A DNA stretch of 64,000 bases from Synergistaceae bacterium (GCA_017451025.1 JAFSSM010000011.1:1-64000), one strand, 5' to 3'. Positions 6,796-15,866 are shown, counted from the first letter of the stretch. The notes: a model not told the origin generated them from the sequence alone. Program-made: numbers and translations.

Positions 6796-7836
6796 ATAAT
6801 CAGATTCGAGACAGACTATCAGGAGGGAGCACACCCCCGAATCCTCGAACGTCTCTCGCTCACCAACTATGAGCAGACTTCAGGCTACGGCGTTGACCCT
6901 CACACTGAACGCGCAAAGCAGCTCATACGTTCTGCACTTGGCCGCCCTGACGCTGAGGTGTTCTTCCTTGTTGGAGGCACCCAGACCAACGCAACGGTCA
7001 TCAAGTTTTTGCTCGCACCCTGTGAGGGAGTAATCAGTGCTGCTTCCGGGCACATCAACGTCCACGAATCCGGAGCTGTCGAGGCAACCGGCCACAAGGT
7101 GCTTGCTCTTCAGGGGTGCAACGGACTCCTTGAGCCTTCTACGTTGCGAAAATACCTTGAGGACTTCTACGCAGACCCGACGTATGACCACATGGTACAG
7201 CCCGGAATGGTCTACGTGTCCTATTCGTCGGAACTTGGGACTCTCTACACTAAGGATACGCTTGCGGAAATTCGCGCAGTGTGCGATGAGTACGGCTTGA
7301 GTCTGTTTGTTGACGGAGCACGGCTCGGAGCGGGCCTGACATCAGAGGCTTCCGACATGACCATAGCGGACATAGCGGAACTGTGTGATGTGTTCTACAT
7401 CGGCGGCACAAAGACCGGAGCACTCTTCGGTGAAGCTGTGGTGTTTCCGCACCCTGAGAGGTTCGACCTCCGGAATTTCCGCACTCTCGTTAAACAGCAG
7501 GGAGGACTTCTCGCAAAAGGAAGGCTGTTAGGGATTCAGTTCGAGGTGCTGTTTGAGGACGGCCTGTACTTCGAGAACGCAAAGCACTCAAATGTTCAGG
7601 CCATGAAGATTAGGCAGGCATTTGCGGAGAAGGGTATACCGTTCCTGATAGACTCGCACACAAACCAGCAGTTCCCGATTCTGACAAAGAAGCAGGACGC
7701 AATTTTGCACGAAAAATTCAGCTATGAATTGTGGCAACCGATGGACGACGGAAGAGTCGCCGTGAGATTCTGCACGAGCTGGGCTACTACTGACGAAGCA
7801 GTCAGTGAATTAATGGCGGCAATCGAGAAACTATAG
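6796..7836 (+). CDS. ltaE: Low-specificity L-threonine aldolase, apparent ATA start
   Basis: A PLP enzyme that cleaves L-threonine to glycine and acetaldehyde. The PLP lysine lies in GGTKTGALFG, and HINVHESGAVEATGHK is typical of the family. The coding frame clearly reaches upstream of the first usual start (GTG at 6958), because family-like sequence IRFETDYQEGAHPRIL and TSGYGVDPHTERA is encoded before it. In this frame no ATG, GTG or TTG is present behind the AAGGAG site at 6781. ATA at 6796, nine bases after that site, falls exactly where relatives begin M-I-R-F-x-x-D-Y. The product would be 346 residues, normal for the family. Either ATA is used, or an ATG was changed by mutation or sequencing error. 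Confidence 0.85.
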   Translation: MIRFETDYQEGAHPRILERLSLTNYEQTSGYGVDPHTERAKQLIRSALGRPDAEVFFLVGGTQTNATVIKFLLAPCEGVISAASGHINVHESGAVEATGHKVLALQGCNGLLEPSTLRKYLEDFYADPTYDHMVQPGMVYVSYSSELGTLYTKDTLAEIRAVCDEYGLSLFVDGARLGAGLTSEASDMTIADIAELCDVFYIGGTKTGALFGEAVVFPHPERFDLRNFRTLVKQQGGLLAKGRLLGIQFEVLFEDGLYFENAKHSNVQAMKIRQAFAEKGIPFLIDSHTNQQFPILTKKQDAILHEKFSYELWQPMDDGRVAVRFCTSWATTDEAVSELMAAIEKL

Positions 7837-7846
7837 AGGAGATAAC

Positions 7847-10522
7847 ATGACTACAAGAAAACGCAACAGAAATTTGGACAAGAATTACTCACCGGATAAC
7901 ATCGAGCAGAAATGGTATGCACAGTGGCTTGAACACGGACTGTTCAACGCAGAGATTAACCCCGAAGCAAAAGCCTTCTCGATCGTAATTCCACCGCCGA
8001 ACGTAACCGGCTCTCTTCACGTCGGACACGCATTCGACCACACCTTCCAGGACATCATGTGCAGAACTAAACGCATGGAGGGCTATAGCGTCCTGTGGCT
8101 GCCTGGCACCGACCACGCAGGCATAGCGACTCAGAACGTCGTGGAGAAGGCACTTGCGAAGCAGGGAATATCCCGCTACGACTTGGGGCGTGAGGAGTTC
8201 GTCAAAAGAGTCTGGGAATGGAAAGCGGAATACGGTTCAAGGATCATCAACCAGATGAAGAGGCTCGGCAACTCCTGCGACTGGCGAAGAGAACGCTTCA
8301 CCCTCGACGATGGACTCTCAAAGGCAGTGCGCGCGGTTTTCGTGAGGCTCTACAAGAAGGGACTCATCTATCGCGGAAAGTACATCGTCAACTGGTGTCC
8401 GAGATGTGCAACCGCAATTTCCGACCTTGAGGTCGAGTACGAGGAGAGTCAGGGCAATTTCTACTACGTCAAATATCCGCTTGTCGAAAAGGACTGCGGC
8501 GAGAAATACATTCTTGTTGCGACAACGAGACCCGAAACCATCATAGGCGACGTAGCAATCGCAGTTCACCCGCGCTCTGAAAAGTACAAGCACCTCATCG
8601 GAAAGCACGTAATCGTTCCGCTGGCTAACCGTGTGATCCCCATCATCGAGGACAATATGGTTGACCCTGAGTTCGGGACAGGCTGTGTGAAGATTACCCC
8701 CGCACACGACCCTAACGACTTTCTTGTGGGACTCAACCACAACCTCGAACAGATTCAGGTCATCGACTCTCGCGGCATAATGAACGAGAACGCCGGCAAG
8801 TACAAGGGCATGACGATTGAGCAGGCCCGCCGTGAATCGGTGAAGGACCTCGAGGAACTTGGCCAGCTCCTTAAGACTGAGCAGATTACGCACAGTGTCG
8901 GGCACTGCCAGCGTTGCGGGACAACGGTTGAACCCTACCTCTCCGAGCAGTGGTTCGTGAAGACCAAGCCCCTCGCGGACAGGGGAGTACAGGCAGTGAA
9001 GGACGGACGGATTCGCTGGGTGCCGGAGCAGTGGGAAAAGACATATTTCAACTGGATGGAGAACATCCGGGACTGGTGCATCTCGCGTCAATTGTGGTGG
9101 GGACATAGAATCCCCGCGTGGGAGTGCAAGGACTGCGGACACATAACCGTTGCGGAAGTTGACCCGACGGAGTGCGAGCACTGCCACAGCAAAAATATCG
9201 AGCAGGAGAGCGACGTACTGGATACCTGGTTCAGTTCTGCGCTGTGGCCTTTCTCTACAATGGGCTGGCCGGAGGATAAGCCGGAGCTGAAGTATTTTTA
9301 CCCGACATCGCTGATGGTTACGGGGTTCGACATCATCTTTTTCTGGGTAGCTCGTATGATCATGATGGGCCTTGAGTTCATGGACGATGTGCCGTTCAGG
9401 GACGTGTACATTCACTCGCTGATAAGGGACGAACACGGCAAGAAGATGAGCAAGACGAAGGGCAACGTGATTGACCCGCTCGTGATGATTGAGCAGTACG
9501 GAGCTGACGCACTGAGAATGACTCTTGCGGCACTTTCTGTACAGGGCAGGGATATTCTGCTCTCGTCAACGAGGATTGAGACCTACCGTTTCTTCATGAA
9601 TAAGCTGTGGAATGCCTCACGCTTTGCGCTGATGAACCTCGACGACGAAGTGAGGGAGATTGACGCTGAGCAGCTGCATCTTCACGACAAGTTCATACTC
9701 ACCCGCACTCAGGAAGTGGCCAAGCGCACACGCGAGCTGATAGATTCCTACGACATAGGCACGGCGGCAAGAGGACTGTACGATTTCGTCTGGGGCGATC
9801 TGTGCGACTGGTACCTGGAGATGAGCAAGCCCGCCCTCAAAGGCGACGAAGGAGAAGCCCGCAAAGCAACGACTCAGGGAGTACTCGAGGAAGTCTTCAG
9901 GACGACGCTGCCTCTTCTGCACCCGTTCATTCCGTTCGTTACGGAGGAACTGTGGGCGGCGTTCGGGTTCAACGGCGACTACATTATGCGCACATCTTGG
10001 CCGGATGCGAAGGACGAATACACGTTTGCAGGAGTTGTTGAGGAAATGTCGGTGCTTCAGGACGCGGTGAGGGCACTGCGCAACCTGCGGGCAGAGGCTC
10101 ACGTTCCGCCACAGCAGAAATTATCGCGTGCAGTTATTCGTGCGGTGAAAGACTCCAGCGCGGCCAAGATACTTGGAGCTTCGCTGAACCAGATAGAGAA
10201 TCTCTGCAGGGTGAGCGAGGTTGTGCTTGAGGCTCCTGCTGATGAATGGACGCACGGGCCTTCGCTGTCGGGAATGAGCGGTGAGGCTGAGGTGAGGCTT
10301 CCTGTTGGAGATGTGCTTGACGTTGAGAAGGAGATAGCACGTCTGACTCAGGAAGTCGCGAACATCGAGAAGGCTGTTGCGTCAAGCCAGGCCCGACTCG
10401 ACAAGCCGAGTTTTGTTGAACGAGCACCTGCTGAAGTTGTTGAGAAGGAGCGGGGTAAGGTGGCTGAAGGTCAGGCACAGATAGCAAGGCTTAAGGCGAA
10501 CCTCGAGAGCCTGAGCAGGTAA
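7847..10522 (+). CDS. valS: Valine-tRNA ligase
   Basis: Charges tRNA-Val. The 891-residue chain has the class I signatures HVGH (58-61) and KMSKT (533-537), a large editing domain between them, the anticodon-binding region after about 640, and the C-terminal coiled-coil arm (from about 815, LDVEKEIARLTQEVANIEKA) that marks ValRS. ATG at 7847 follows AGGAGATAAC; it starts 10 bases after ltaE and is probably cotranscribed. No T-box leader is seen, as expected inside an operon. Confidence 0.98.
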   Translation: MTTRKRNRNLDKNYSPDNIEQKWYAQWLEHGLFNAEINPEAKAFSIVIPPPNVTGSLHVGHAFDHTFQDIMCRTKRMEGYSVLWLPGTDHAGIATQNVVEKALAKQGISRYDLGREEFVKRVWEWKAEYGSRIINQMKRLGNSCDWRRERFTLDDGLSKAVRAVFVRLYKKGLIYRGKYIVNWCPRCATAISDLEVEYEESQGNFYYVKYPLVEKDCGEKYILVATTRPETIIGDVAIAVHPRSEKYKHLIGKHVIVPLANRVIPIIEDNMVDPEFGTGCVKITPAHDPNDFLVGLNHNLEQIQVIDSRGIMNENAGKYKGMTIEQARRESVKDLEELGQLLKTEQITHSVGHCQRCGTTVEPYLSEQWFVKTKPLADRGVQAVKDGRIRWVPEQWEKTYFNWMENIRDWCISRQLWWGHRIPAWECKDCGHITVAEVDPTECEHCHSKNIEQESDVLDTWFSSALWPFSTMGWPEDKPELKYFYPTSLMVTGFDIIFFWVARMIMMGLEFMDDVPFRDVYIHSLIRDEHGKKMSKTKGNVIDPLVMIEQYGADALRMTLAALSVQGRDILLSSTRIETYRFFMNKLWNASRFALMNLDDEVREIDAEQLHLHDKFILTRTQEVAKRTRELIDSYDIGTAARGLYDFVWGDLCDWYLEMSKPALKGDEGEARKATTQGVLEEVFRTTLPLLHPFIPFVTEELWAAFGFNGDYIMRTSWPDAKDEYTFAGVVEEMSVLQDAVRALRNLRAEAHVPPQQKLSRAVIRAVKDSSAAKILGASLNQIENLCRVSEVVLEAPADEWTHGPSLSGMSGEAEVRLPVGDVLDVEKEIARLTQEVANIEKAVASSQARLDKPSFVERAPAEVVEKERGKVAEGQAQIARLKANLESLSR

Positions 10523-10530
10523 GATTGATG

Positions 10531-10567
10531 AAAGCCCCCGATTGCTGAAGTCGAGGGCTTTTGTTTT
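10531..10567 (+). terminator. Terminator after valS
   Basis: AAAGCCC and GGGCTTT(T) pair around an 18-base loop and are followed by a T-rich run. Confidence 0.8.
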
Positions 10568-10647
10568 GCGGTTGCTTATAGCTGCTCTGATTTAGTGGTA
10601 ATAAGTGAAAAAACCCGGCATAACTCAAAGCCTGGCACCACATAAAC

Positions 10648-10683
10648 CCAAAAAGTCCCTCCGGCCGCAAAGACCAGAGGGAC
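10648..10683 (-). terminator. Terminator after hpf
   Basis: On the minus strand GTCCCTC pairs with GAGGGAC and is followed by TTTTT, just past the stop of hpf. Confidence 0.8.
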
Positions 10684-10703
10684 AAATTTTCTCCGCTTGC
10701 CTT

Positions 10704-11243
10704 TTACCTGACCGGCTCAAGCAGTCCGTAGCTGTTCCCGCCACGCTTGTACACTACGTTGATTTCACCTGTCGCTGCATTCTGGAACATGAAGAACTCA
10801 TGCCCCACAAGCTCCATCTGCATCGCCGCCTCCACAGGGTCCATCGGGTGAACTTCCACCTTCTTGGCCTTGTCGATCACAGGAGCGTTGCCCTCTGCTT
10901 CCGGAGCTTCTTCCTCAATGCTGAACGAGAACGCCTCAGCAGTTCCGAGCTGTGCCTTGTCCTTCAGGTACGAATTATACTTCTTGATTCTGCGCTCAAG
11001 ATTCTTCAGCGACTGGTCAAACGCTGTGCGCATATCCGCCGCATCTTCCTCCGCACGCAGAATTACTCCGTTGGCATTTGCCGTTGTCTCAACGTTGAAG
11101 CTGCCCTTGTGTTCAGTAACAACTATCTGGCAGTTCAGTATTTTGCGGAAAAACTTCTCAAGTTTGGAGATCTTCTTCTCCATGTAGTCCCTGAGCTTGT
11201 CGTCTACATTAGCACCGCCGCGCTGTACAAACCGAACTTCCAT
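10704..11243 (-). CDS. hpf: Ribosome hibernation promoting factor, long form
   Basis: Binds the small ribosomal subunit and drives formation of inactive 100S ribosomes when growth slows. The N-terminal domain (about 1-105, MEVRFVQRGGANVDDKLRDYMEKK...) has the S30AE fold pattern, and the C-terminal domain (about 125-179, with MDPVEAAMQMELVGHEFFMFQN) is the dimerising ribosome-associated domain, so this is the long HPF type of 179 residues. ATG at 11243 follows AGGAGGTG at the right distance; an upstream GTG at 11255 is inside that site. Convergent with valS, with a terminator on each side. Confidence 0.95.
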   Translation of the reverse strand: MEVRFVQRGGANVDDKLRDYMEKKISKLEKFFRKILNCQIVVTEHKGSFNVETTANANGVILRAEEDAADMRTAFDQSLKNLERRIKKYNSYLKDKAQLGTAEAFSFSIEEEAPEAEGNAPVIDKAKKVEVHPMDPVEAAMQMELVGHEFFMFQNAATGEINVVYKRGGNSYGLLEPVR

Positions 11244-11301
11244 AATACACAGCACCTCCTGGAAAAAGTTGAAAAGTTGCTTGCAGTTATTATACTAGAT
11301 T

Positions 11302-12360
11302 TTACGCGTTAAGCCCCAGTGAAATAACATGCTCCAAATCTTCAGCCTTTACCTGTTTTACCTCGCACCTGCCTATCTCCGCAGGAACTACCACATCAAT
11401 AACTTTGCCCCACGATTTTTTTGCCGCCTGCGCAATCTCAGCGGCCCTATATTTCACGCAGTTATCCGGAAGGTTATTCCTGGCCAGTGCACCCAGAATC
11501 TCATTCATTGTGTCCGAACTGCACCATCCCAGTTTTGCCGCCGAACGCGCAGTTATCCCGATTCCCTGTGCCGTCGCAAGTCCGTGCTGAATACCGTAAC
11601 CGCTCAATGTCCCTATTGCGCTTCCGACGACGCACCCTAGCTTCAAGCCCCTGATCCTCTCAGAATTTCCGGCAATCTCCGCCCGGAACTTTATGCACTC
11701 CTCAATCACCCGCTCGATATTTTCCTGCCCGACACCCCGCGCAAACATTCTGAACATTTCGCCGCCGCTGACTATTGCGGTCTTGAGTGCTTCCGCCAGC
11801 CCGCTCCTGTACTCATCGTCCGGAAGAGTCTTCAGGCACTCAGTGTCGCACAGCACCAGAGAAGGAGTGCAGGACATTCCGGCCAAGTTCTCGCCTGCGC
11901 TGAGATTCACACGAGCTGAATTTCCCGCACTGGCTTTGACCATCGCCGCAAGTGTCGTCGGCACGAGCACAAGCCTCACACCTCCCATGTAGCACCCCGC
12001 CGCAAAACCTGCCGCATCGCACACCACTCCGCCGCCAAGTGCAACAACAACGCAGTTCTTCGACAGTCCAAGCGAGGCCATATCCTCGATCAGTTTCGCG
12101 ATAAGCCCGAAATTCTTGGTCTCTTCGTGTGAATTTATCAGTACCTCGCAGATTCGCAGCCTGGTACCTTCAGGTTTAGGGCATTGCTGGGCATTCATGA
12201 TTACCTGCTGAAGATAAAGCCCTGATACTTTTTCGTCCGTGATTAACGCTATTTCGTGCTCGCTCTCGTCGCTTAAACGGAGAACCTCAAGCCCTAATCT
12301 CTCCACAAGACCCTTGCGTATCTTGATGCTGTACGTGCTTGTTTTTACGTTTGCCGGCAT
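11302..12360 (-). CDS. 3-dehydroquinate synthase-like protein, divergent active site
   Basis: A 352-residue member of the AroB/glycerol-dehydrogenase fold. Typical AroB sequence is present: ALGGGVVCDAAGF (107-119, NAD binding), VPTTLAAM (133-140), DTECLKTLPDDEYRSGLAEALK (172-193). AroB would close the shikimate ring to 3-dehydroquinate. Several conserved residues differ: the usual D-S-S-V-G-G-K-T-G is K-A-S-A-G-N-S-A-R at 142-150, so the substrate lysine of GGKTG is missing; and the metal-ligand motif G-H is G-Y in LSGYGIQHG, although Glu190 and the last His remain. It may be a weak or altered enzyme. ATG follows GGGGAGTG. It is the only gene behind a long structured leader (12388-12631). Confidence 0.8.
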   Translation of the reverse strand: MPANVKTSTYSIKIRKGLVERLGLEVLRLSDESEHEIALITDEKVSGLYLQQVIMNAQQCPKPEGTRLRICEVLINSHEETKNFGLIAKLIEDMASLGLSKNCVVVALGGGVVCDAAGFAAGCYMGGVRLVLVPTTLAAMVKASAGNSARVNLSAGENLAGMSCTPSLVLCDTECLKTLPDDEYRSGLAEALKTAIVSGGEMFRMFARGVGQENIERVIEECIKFRAEIAGNSERIRGLKLGCVVGSAIGTLSGYGIQHGLATAQGIGITARSAAKLGWCSSDTMNEILGALARNNLPDNCVKYRAAEIAQAAKKSWGKVIDVVVPAEIGRCEVKQVKAEDLEHVISLGLNA

Positions 12361-12387
12361 TGTCTCTCACTCCCCGTGAATATAACA

Positions 12388-12429
12388 AGGCACCCTCCGA
12401 AACCGTTTTGCTGATTCCGGAAGGTGCCT
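12388..12429 (-). terminator. Strong hairpin in the leader of the AroB-like gene
   Basis: AGGCACCTTCCG and CGGAGGGTGCCT form a 12-base-pair stem (one G-U) with an 18-base loop, 28 bases before the start codon. On the minus strand it is followed by TGTTATATT rather than a pure T-run, so it may be an attenuator or a translation-control stem. There is no gene upstream needing a terminator here, which favours attenuation. Confidence 0.45.
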
Positions 12430-12467
12430 CTAAGTGTTCTGTGTGTATTTTTGTGCAGTCAGCGTAC

Positions 12468-12548
12468 CCTTACGTCAGCAAACGATAACCTACCCTCTGG
12501 AAGTTATACCAGCGGGTAAAGCTAAAGCCGAAATATGCTGATGTAAGG
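12468..12548 (-). ncRNA. Candidate structured leader RNA (possible riboswitch)
   Basis: A 12-base arm at 12468-12479 pairs with 12537-12548 (CCTTACATCAGC with GCTGACGTAAGG on the minus strand, one G-T pair). Inside it a second stem pairs TACCC (12491-12495) with GGGTA (12514-12518), extended by CTGG/CCAG (12497-12500, 12509-12512). The single-stranded joints are purine-rich. It lies between a good minus-strand promoter and the hairpin at 12388-12429, ahead of the AroB-like gene: the order promoter, folded domain, hairpin, gene. I could not match it to a riboswitch class I know. On the plus strand it would lead only into the end of the convergent gene. Confidence 0.5.
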
Positions 12549-12602
12549 TTCAATTTATGCACTGCGAATACTTTCTCCTACAATAAATATCTGGATAGAC
12601 GA

Positions 12603-12631
12603 ATAATCACACAACAGCCACTAAATGTCAA
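12603..12631 (-). promoter_or_regulatory. Sigma-70 promoter for the AroB-like gene leader
   Basis: On the minus strand TTGACA (12631-12626) is 17 bases from GATTAT (12608-12603). Transcription would begin near 12596, about 235 bases before the start codon. A long leader like this is unusual among the other genes of the window. Confidence 0.6.
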
Positions 12632-12635
12632 GCGC

Positions 12636-12673
12636 AAAAAAAATCACCCCGCCTGAATTTCAGGCAGGGCGAT
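12636..12673 (-). terminator. Terminator after secreted protein A
   Basis: On the minus strand ATCGCCCTGCCTGAA pairs with TTCAGGCGGGGTGAT and is followed by eight T residues. It closely resembles the terminator of the paralogous gene at 15815-15848. Confidence 0.85.
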
Positions 12674-12687
12674 AATTGTTCGTTGCA

Positions 12688-15648
12688 CTACTTTTCTTCA
12701 GCGGCGATAACGGGCTGGTAAATCACTCCTGCCCTCAGCCACGGAGCAGCGGTGATATTCTTTTCTGCTGGAACTGCCTCAATTTCTGCTCCTGTCTCAT
12801 CGTAGAAATCTGCGATTCTGTCATCGTCGGTCTCCTCTGAATTTTGCGGGAAGGCGAGCCAAACCAGTTTTGCACCCTCCGGAGAGTTTTCATCAAGCAC
12901 AACTGCAATATCCTGCTGTCCGTCAGTATTGGCCGTAATCTCAGGCAGTACTGCAATTACCGTATAGCCCTTGCTTTCGATGAACGCCTTCTGTCCTTCT
13001 GTCAGGTCAGACGCAGTTCTCGGCGCGCCGAACGTCAGCAACGACTCTGTGAGGCCTTCGCTCCCGGTATCGGCTAGGGCATCAACGGTCTGCTCTGCAG
13101 TTTCGTAGGATGCCGTGTAATTGCCAGTCTTCGACGAAAATGCGGAATCCAGGACTGCACCGCTTACAGAAACATCAATCGGGAGCTCTCCTTTCAAACC
13201 ATTTTCCTTGTTGATTACGGTTACAGTAGCAATACCGCTGTAATCGTCAGTGTACTTTGATTTCGCCGTAATCTTCAATTCAGCACCATATTTGCCGCTG
13301 GAACTAACCTTTGCAGTTATACCCTTAGATGTAGGGTTAAGTTTTACTGACCAGCTGAGTTTAGGGTTATCACTTGTCGGTTTGGTTTCGTCAGTAACCT
13401 TGAGCTTAGTGGTCCCGGTAACCGAGCCTTTAGCACTTGCATAAAGTGCAAGATCACTATCACCATCTATTTCGATTTCTGGTGCCGGGTCTGTGATGAC
13501 GACCGTAACAGTACCAGTGTTATACGCTCCCAAGTTCTCGAGAAGCAGCTTAATCTTCGTCCCCTTCGTAGCTTTCAGTGTGTCTTTGTCGATTATCCTG
13601 ATTACCCCTTTGTTGCGTTCTCCGTCAGCAAGTTCAAGCCCCAAAGCCTCGAGAGCTTTTGCATTCGCATCATCAACCGAGTACTTGATATTGTTGTCCT
13701 CGTCCTCCTCTGTAACTGCTTTTTTCGCAATTTCACAGGACAATGCGAACTCCTCATCCTCTGTGTCATACGGAATAGTTATAGTCTTTGAAGAGTTTGC
13801 GAGCGTCGGTTTGGCACCAGTTATACCTATCAGCGCGCGGACTGTGGCTGTTTTGCCCGTGCCGTTGGTGGCCTTAACAGCAATATCGAGGGACTCGAAA
13901 TCACCGCCAGACTGAGTCGGAAGAGTCGGAAGAGCCTTCTTAGTCCTTGCATTCTTCAGGGCAACTATCGTTCCTTTCACGCAGTCGAACGAAAGATTTA
14001 CCGCGTTCAGAGCCTCCAAGTCTTCCTCGCTTATGCTGTAAGTTATGGTCTTGGAGCCTTTGGCCGCAAACTTTACGCTGGGAACTTTTCCTGCCTCTAC
14101 CCTCTTTATGCCGGTAAGATATTCAGGGGCGTCCTCGTCGGCATCTTCGAGCGGCATGGTCTTCTTCGGATCAAAGTACGGGGAAACTTTGCCGATCACT
14201 ACAGTCTTTAGGGTGGATTTCTTGGACGATGCTGCAACAAGCGATACGGTAACTTTATCTTCCTTAAGATTGCCGCTTTTGTCCGTAACTTTTGCCGCTT
14301 CAAATTCGCCGCCTATCACTACGTACCCGGGCGTCATCACCTCGCCGTATTTGTTCAGCACGGACTGGTAAACATTTACAGCTACGCCGTCTTTAGTCTG
14401 GGGCTTGGCAGTGATCGTGTAGGCCGAATCACAGCTGACAGTATAGGTTGTGTTGGGTATTTTCCGCGAGTACGAGAGCCGTGCTACGATGTTTTCTGTT
14501 ACCTTGTTCCCGATGATTGTTCCGTCTGAAGCTGTCCACTGGGGAAGCGAATTCGGGCTGACTATGTCGATCTTGTATGTCTTCGTCACGGCCTTTTTCC
14601 CCTTTGTTCCACCGTTTTCGGCTGAAATCGTCAGAGGAAATCCCTTGTACGAAACATACGCGCCATTGTAAGCAATGGTGATGTAGTGCTTAGCGGTCTT
14701 GTCCTGATTTGCTGAAGTATCAAAGTTGCAGCTCTTTACCCTGAAGGGCAGCTTATACTTCAGTATGTTTTGCTGGGTCAGGCTGATGTTGGATGTGAAG
14801 GTGTCCTTGCTGAGAGGCCATAACTTCTTCGCATTCTTGTATGTGATGTAGACATCTACTTTAGGTGTGGGGCCGTCAATCTCTATCGTGAAGTCTGTGG
14901 ATACTCCTGCGGTCAGAACTTTTGCTTTGCTGGGATAGAAAGTGAGCGAGCTGGTTGCAATCTTGGGTTTATTCTTGGAGTCTCCCTGATCTCCGCTCCC
15001 GACCGGAAGCACTACGCCGTCCCAATTCGCATTAGTGCTCGCCGGGTCCGCCGGGCCGCCATCCAGAATTGGCCTGCTGTCATGAACTGCTACCTTGGCG
15101 ATTTCCGGGCCGAACTCGTCGTCATCGTGCTCATCATACCCCTCTTCCTCGCTGAGCTCTATTTCGGCTGTCTGTTCAAGAATCTCCGAATCGCTGTTCT
15201 CTGTTTCCGCTGGATCAAACGCCGAAGTAAGCAGTTTAGCTGTAACCGTAATCGTACCGGGGCCCGCTATTTTACCTGTGAGCTCTACATCATAAGATGC
15301 TACATCCACGTCCAGGTCGAAACGCACTCTATTTCTTGGTGTGTTATTTGTGTTATTCCCTGTACTGCTGCTAAGTGCCAAGTCTGTAACTACGTCGTCG
15401 TCAGCTTCAGCCTCCAACTGCAGCACGGCAGCATTAGCACTCATAAGTTTATTATTTGATTGGCTAGATGAAAAGATGTACGTCCTAATTTTAATCTTGA
15501 GCGGTTTACCCGACTCGTTCTCGACGTTGTACAATGTCGTGTAGTTCAGCTTAATCTCGTCGATTGCATACGAAGCAGCCCAAGCAGAGACATTTAACGA
15601 CAACACCAGCACCACAGCAACAACCAGCAAAAATATACGCTTCATCAT
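12688..15648 (-). CDS. Large secreted repeat protein A
   Basis: An exported protein of 986 residues of unknown function. It opens with a clear signal peptide (MMKRIFLLVVAVVLVLSLNVSAWA) behind an AGGGGAGG site nine bases before ATG 15648; longer frames (to 15789) lack a ribosome site. The body is Thr/Ser/Lys/Val-rich and looks like a string of beta-sandwich, immunoglobulin-like modules (for example VEAGKVPSVKFAAKGSKTITY near 530 and TLANSSKTITIPY). An acidic stretch DEHDDDEFGPE lies near 185. The final 110 residues (FGAPRTASDLTEGQKAF... to VIYQPVIAAEEK) match the end of the next gene's product almost line by line. No sorting tail or anchor is present. Paralogue of 15867-19268, with which it sits in tandem. 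A cell-surface or S-layer-like role is a guess. Confidence 0.8.
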   Translation of the reverse strand: MMKRIFLLVVAVVLVLSLNVSAWAASYAIDEIKLNYTTLYNVENESGKPLKIKIRTYIFSSSQSNNKLMSANAAVLQLEAEADDDVVTDLALSSSTGNNTNNTPRNRVRFDLDVDVASYDVELTGKIAGPGTITVTAKLLTSAFDPAETENSDSEILEQTAEIELSEEEGYDEHDDDEFGPEIAKVAVHDSRPILDGGPADPASTNANWDGVVLPVGSGDQGDSKNKPKIATSSLTFYPSKAKVLTAGVSTDFTIEIDGPTPKVDVYITYKNAKKLWPLSKDTFTSNISLTQQNILKYKLPFRVKSCNFDTSANQDKTAKHYITIAYNGAYVSYKGFPLTISAENGGTKGKKAVTKTYKIDIVSPNSLPQWTASDGTIIGNKVTENIVARLSYSRKIPNTTYTVSCDSAYTITAKPQTKDGVAVNVYQSVLNKYGEVMTPGYVVIGGEFEAAKVTDKSGNLKEDKVTVSLVAASSKKSTLKTVVIGKVSPYFDPKKTMPLEDADEDAPEYLTGIKRVEAGKVPSVKFAAKGSKTITYSISEEDLEALNAVNLSFDCVKGTIVALKNARTKKALPTLPTQSGGDFESLDIAVKATNGTGKTATVRALIGITGAKPTLANSSKTITIPYDTEDEEFALSCEIAKKAVTEEDEDNNIKYSVDDANAKALEALGLELADGERNKGVIRIIDKDTLKATKGTKIKLLLENLGAYNTGTVTVVITDPAPEIEIDGDSDLALYASAKGSVTGTTKLKVTDETKPTSDNPKLSWSVKLNPTSKGITAKVSSSGKYGAELKITAKSKYTDDYSGIATVTVINKENGLKGELPIDVSVSGAVLDSAFSSKTGNYTASYETAEQTVDALADTGSEGLTESLLTFGAPRTASDLTEGQKAFIESKGYTVIAVLPEITANTDGQQDIAVVLDENSPEGAKLVWLAFPQNSEETDDDRIADFYDETGAEIEAVPAEKNITAAPWLRAGVIYQPVIAAEEK

Positions 15649-15814
15649 GAAAAATAACCTCCCCTTTAGATGTAATCCAGTTTTATCAGTGTAGCATATC
15701 TTGGTGCAAATATCATTAATTCTACAGTTGAAGATAGAGAAAAGAATTATGCTTTTCACCCTTGTATGTAATTTTCGGAGTTCGCGCAATTAATCTTTAC
15801 GCGTCAGGGTTAGC

Positions 15815-15848
15815 AAAAAAATACCCTGCCGGATTTCTCCAGCAGGGC
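15815..15848 (-). terminator. Terminator after secreted protein B
   Basis: Minus-strand GCCCTGC-TGG pairs with CCG-GCAGGGT and is followed by seven T residues. Confidence 0.85.
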
Positions 15849-15866
15849 AATAATTGCAGGGTTAGT

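Noticed and set aside
8318-9436. A 372-codon open frame on the minus strand inside valS (similar ones at 3265-3894 and 4233-4865)
   Set aside because: It lies fully within a conserved gene on the other strand, has no ribosome site and gives a composition (Arg/His/Val-rich) typical of antisense translation.
12468-12548. A cyclic-di-GMP (GEMM) riboswitch on the plus strand
   Set aside because: Short stretches such as GCAAAC and GGTAAAGC look alike, but the tetraloop and its receptor are missing and on that strand it leads into a convergent gene end.
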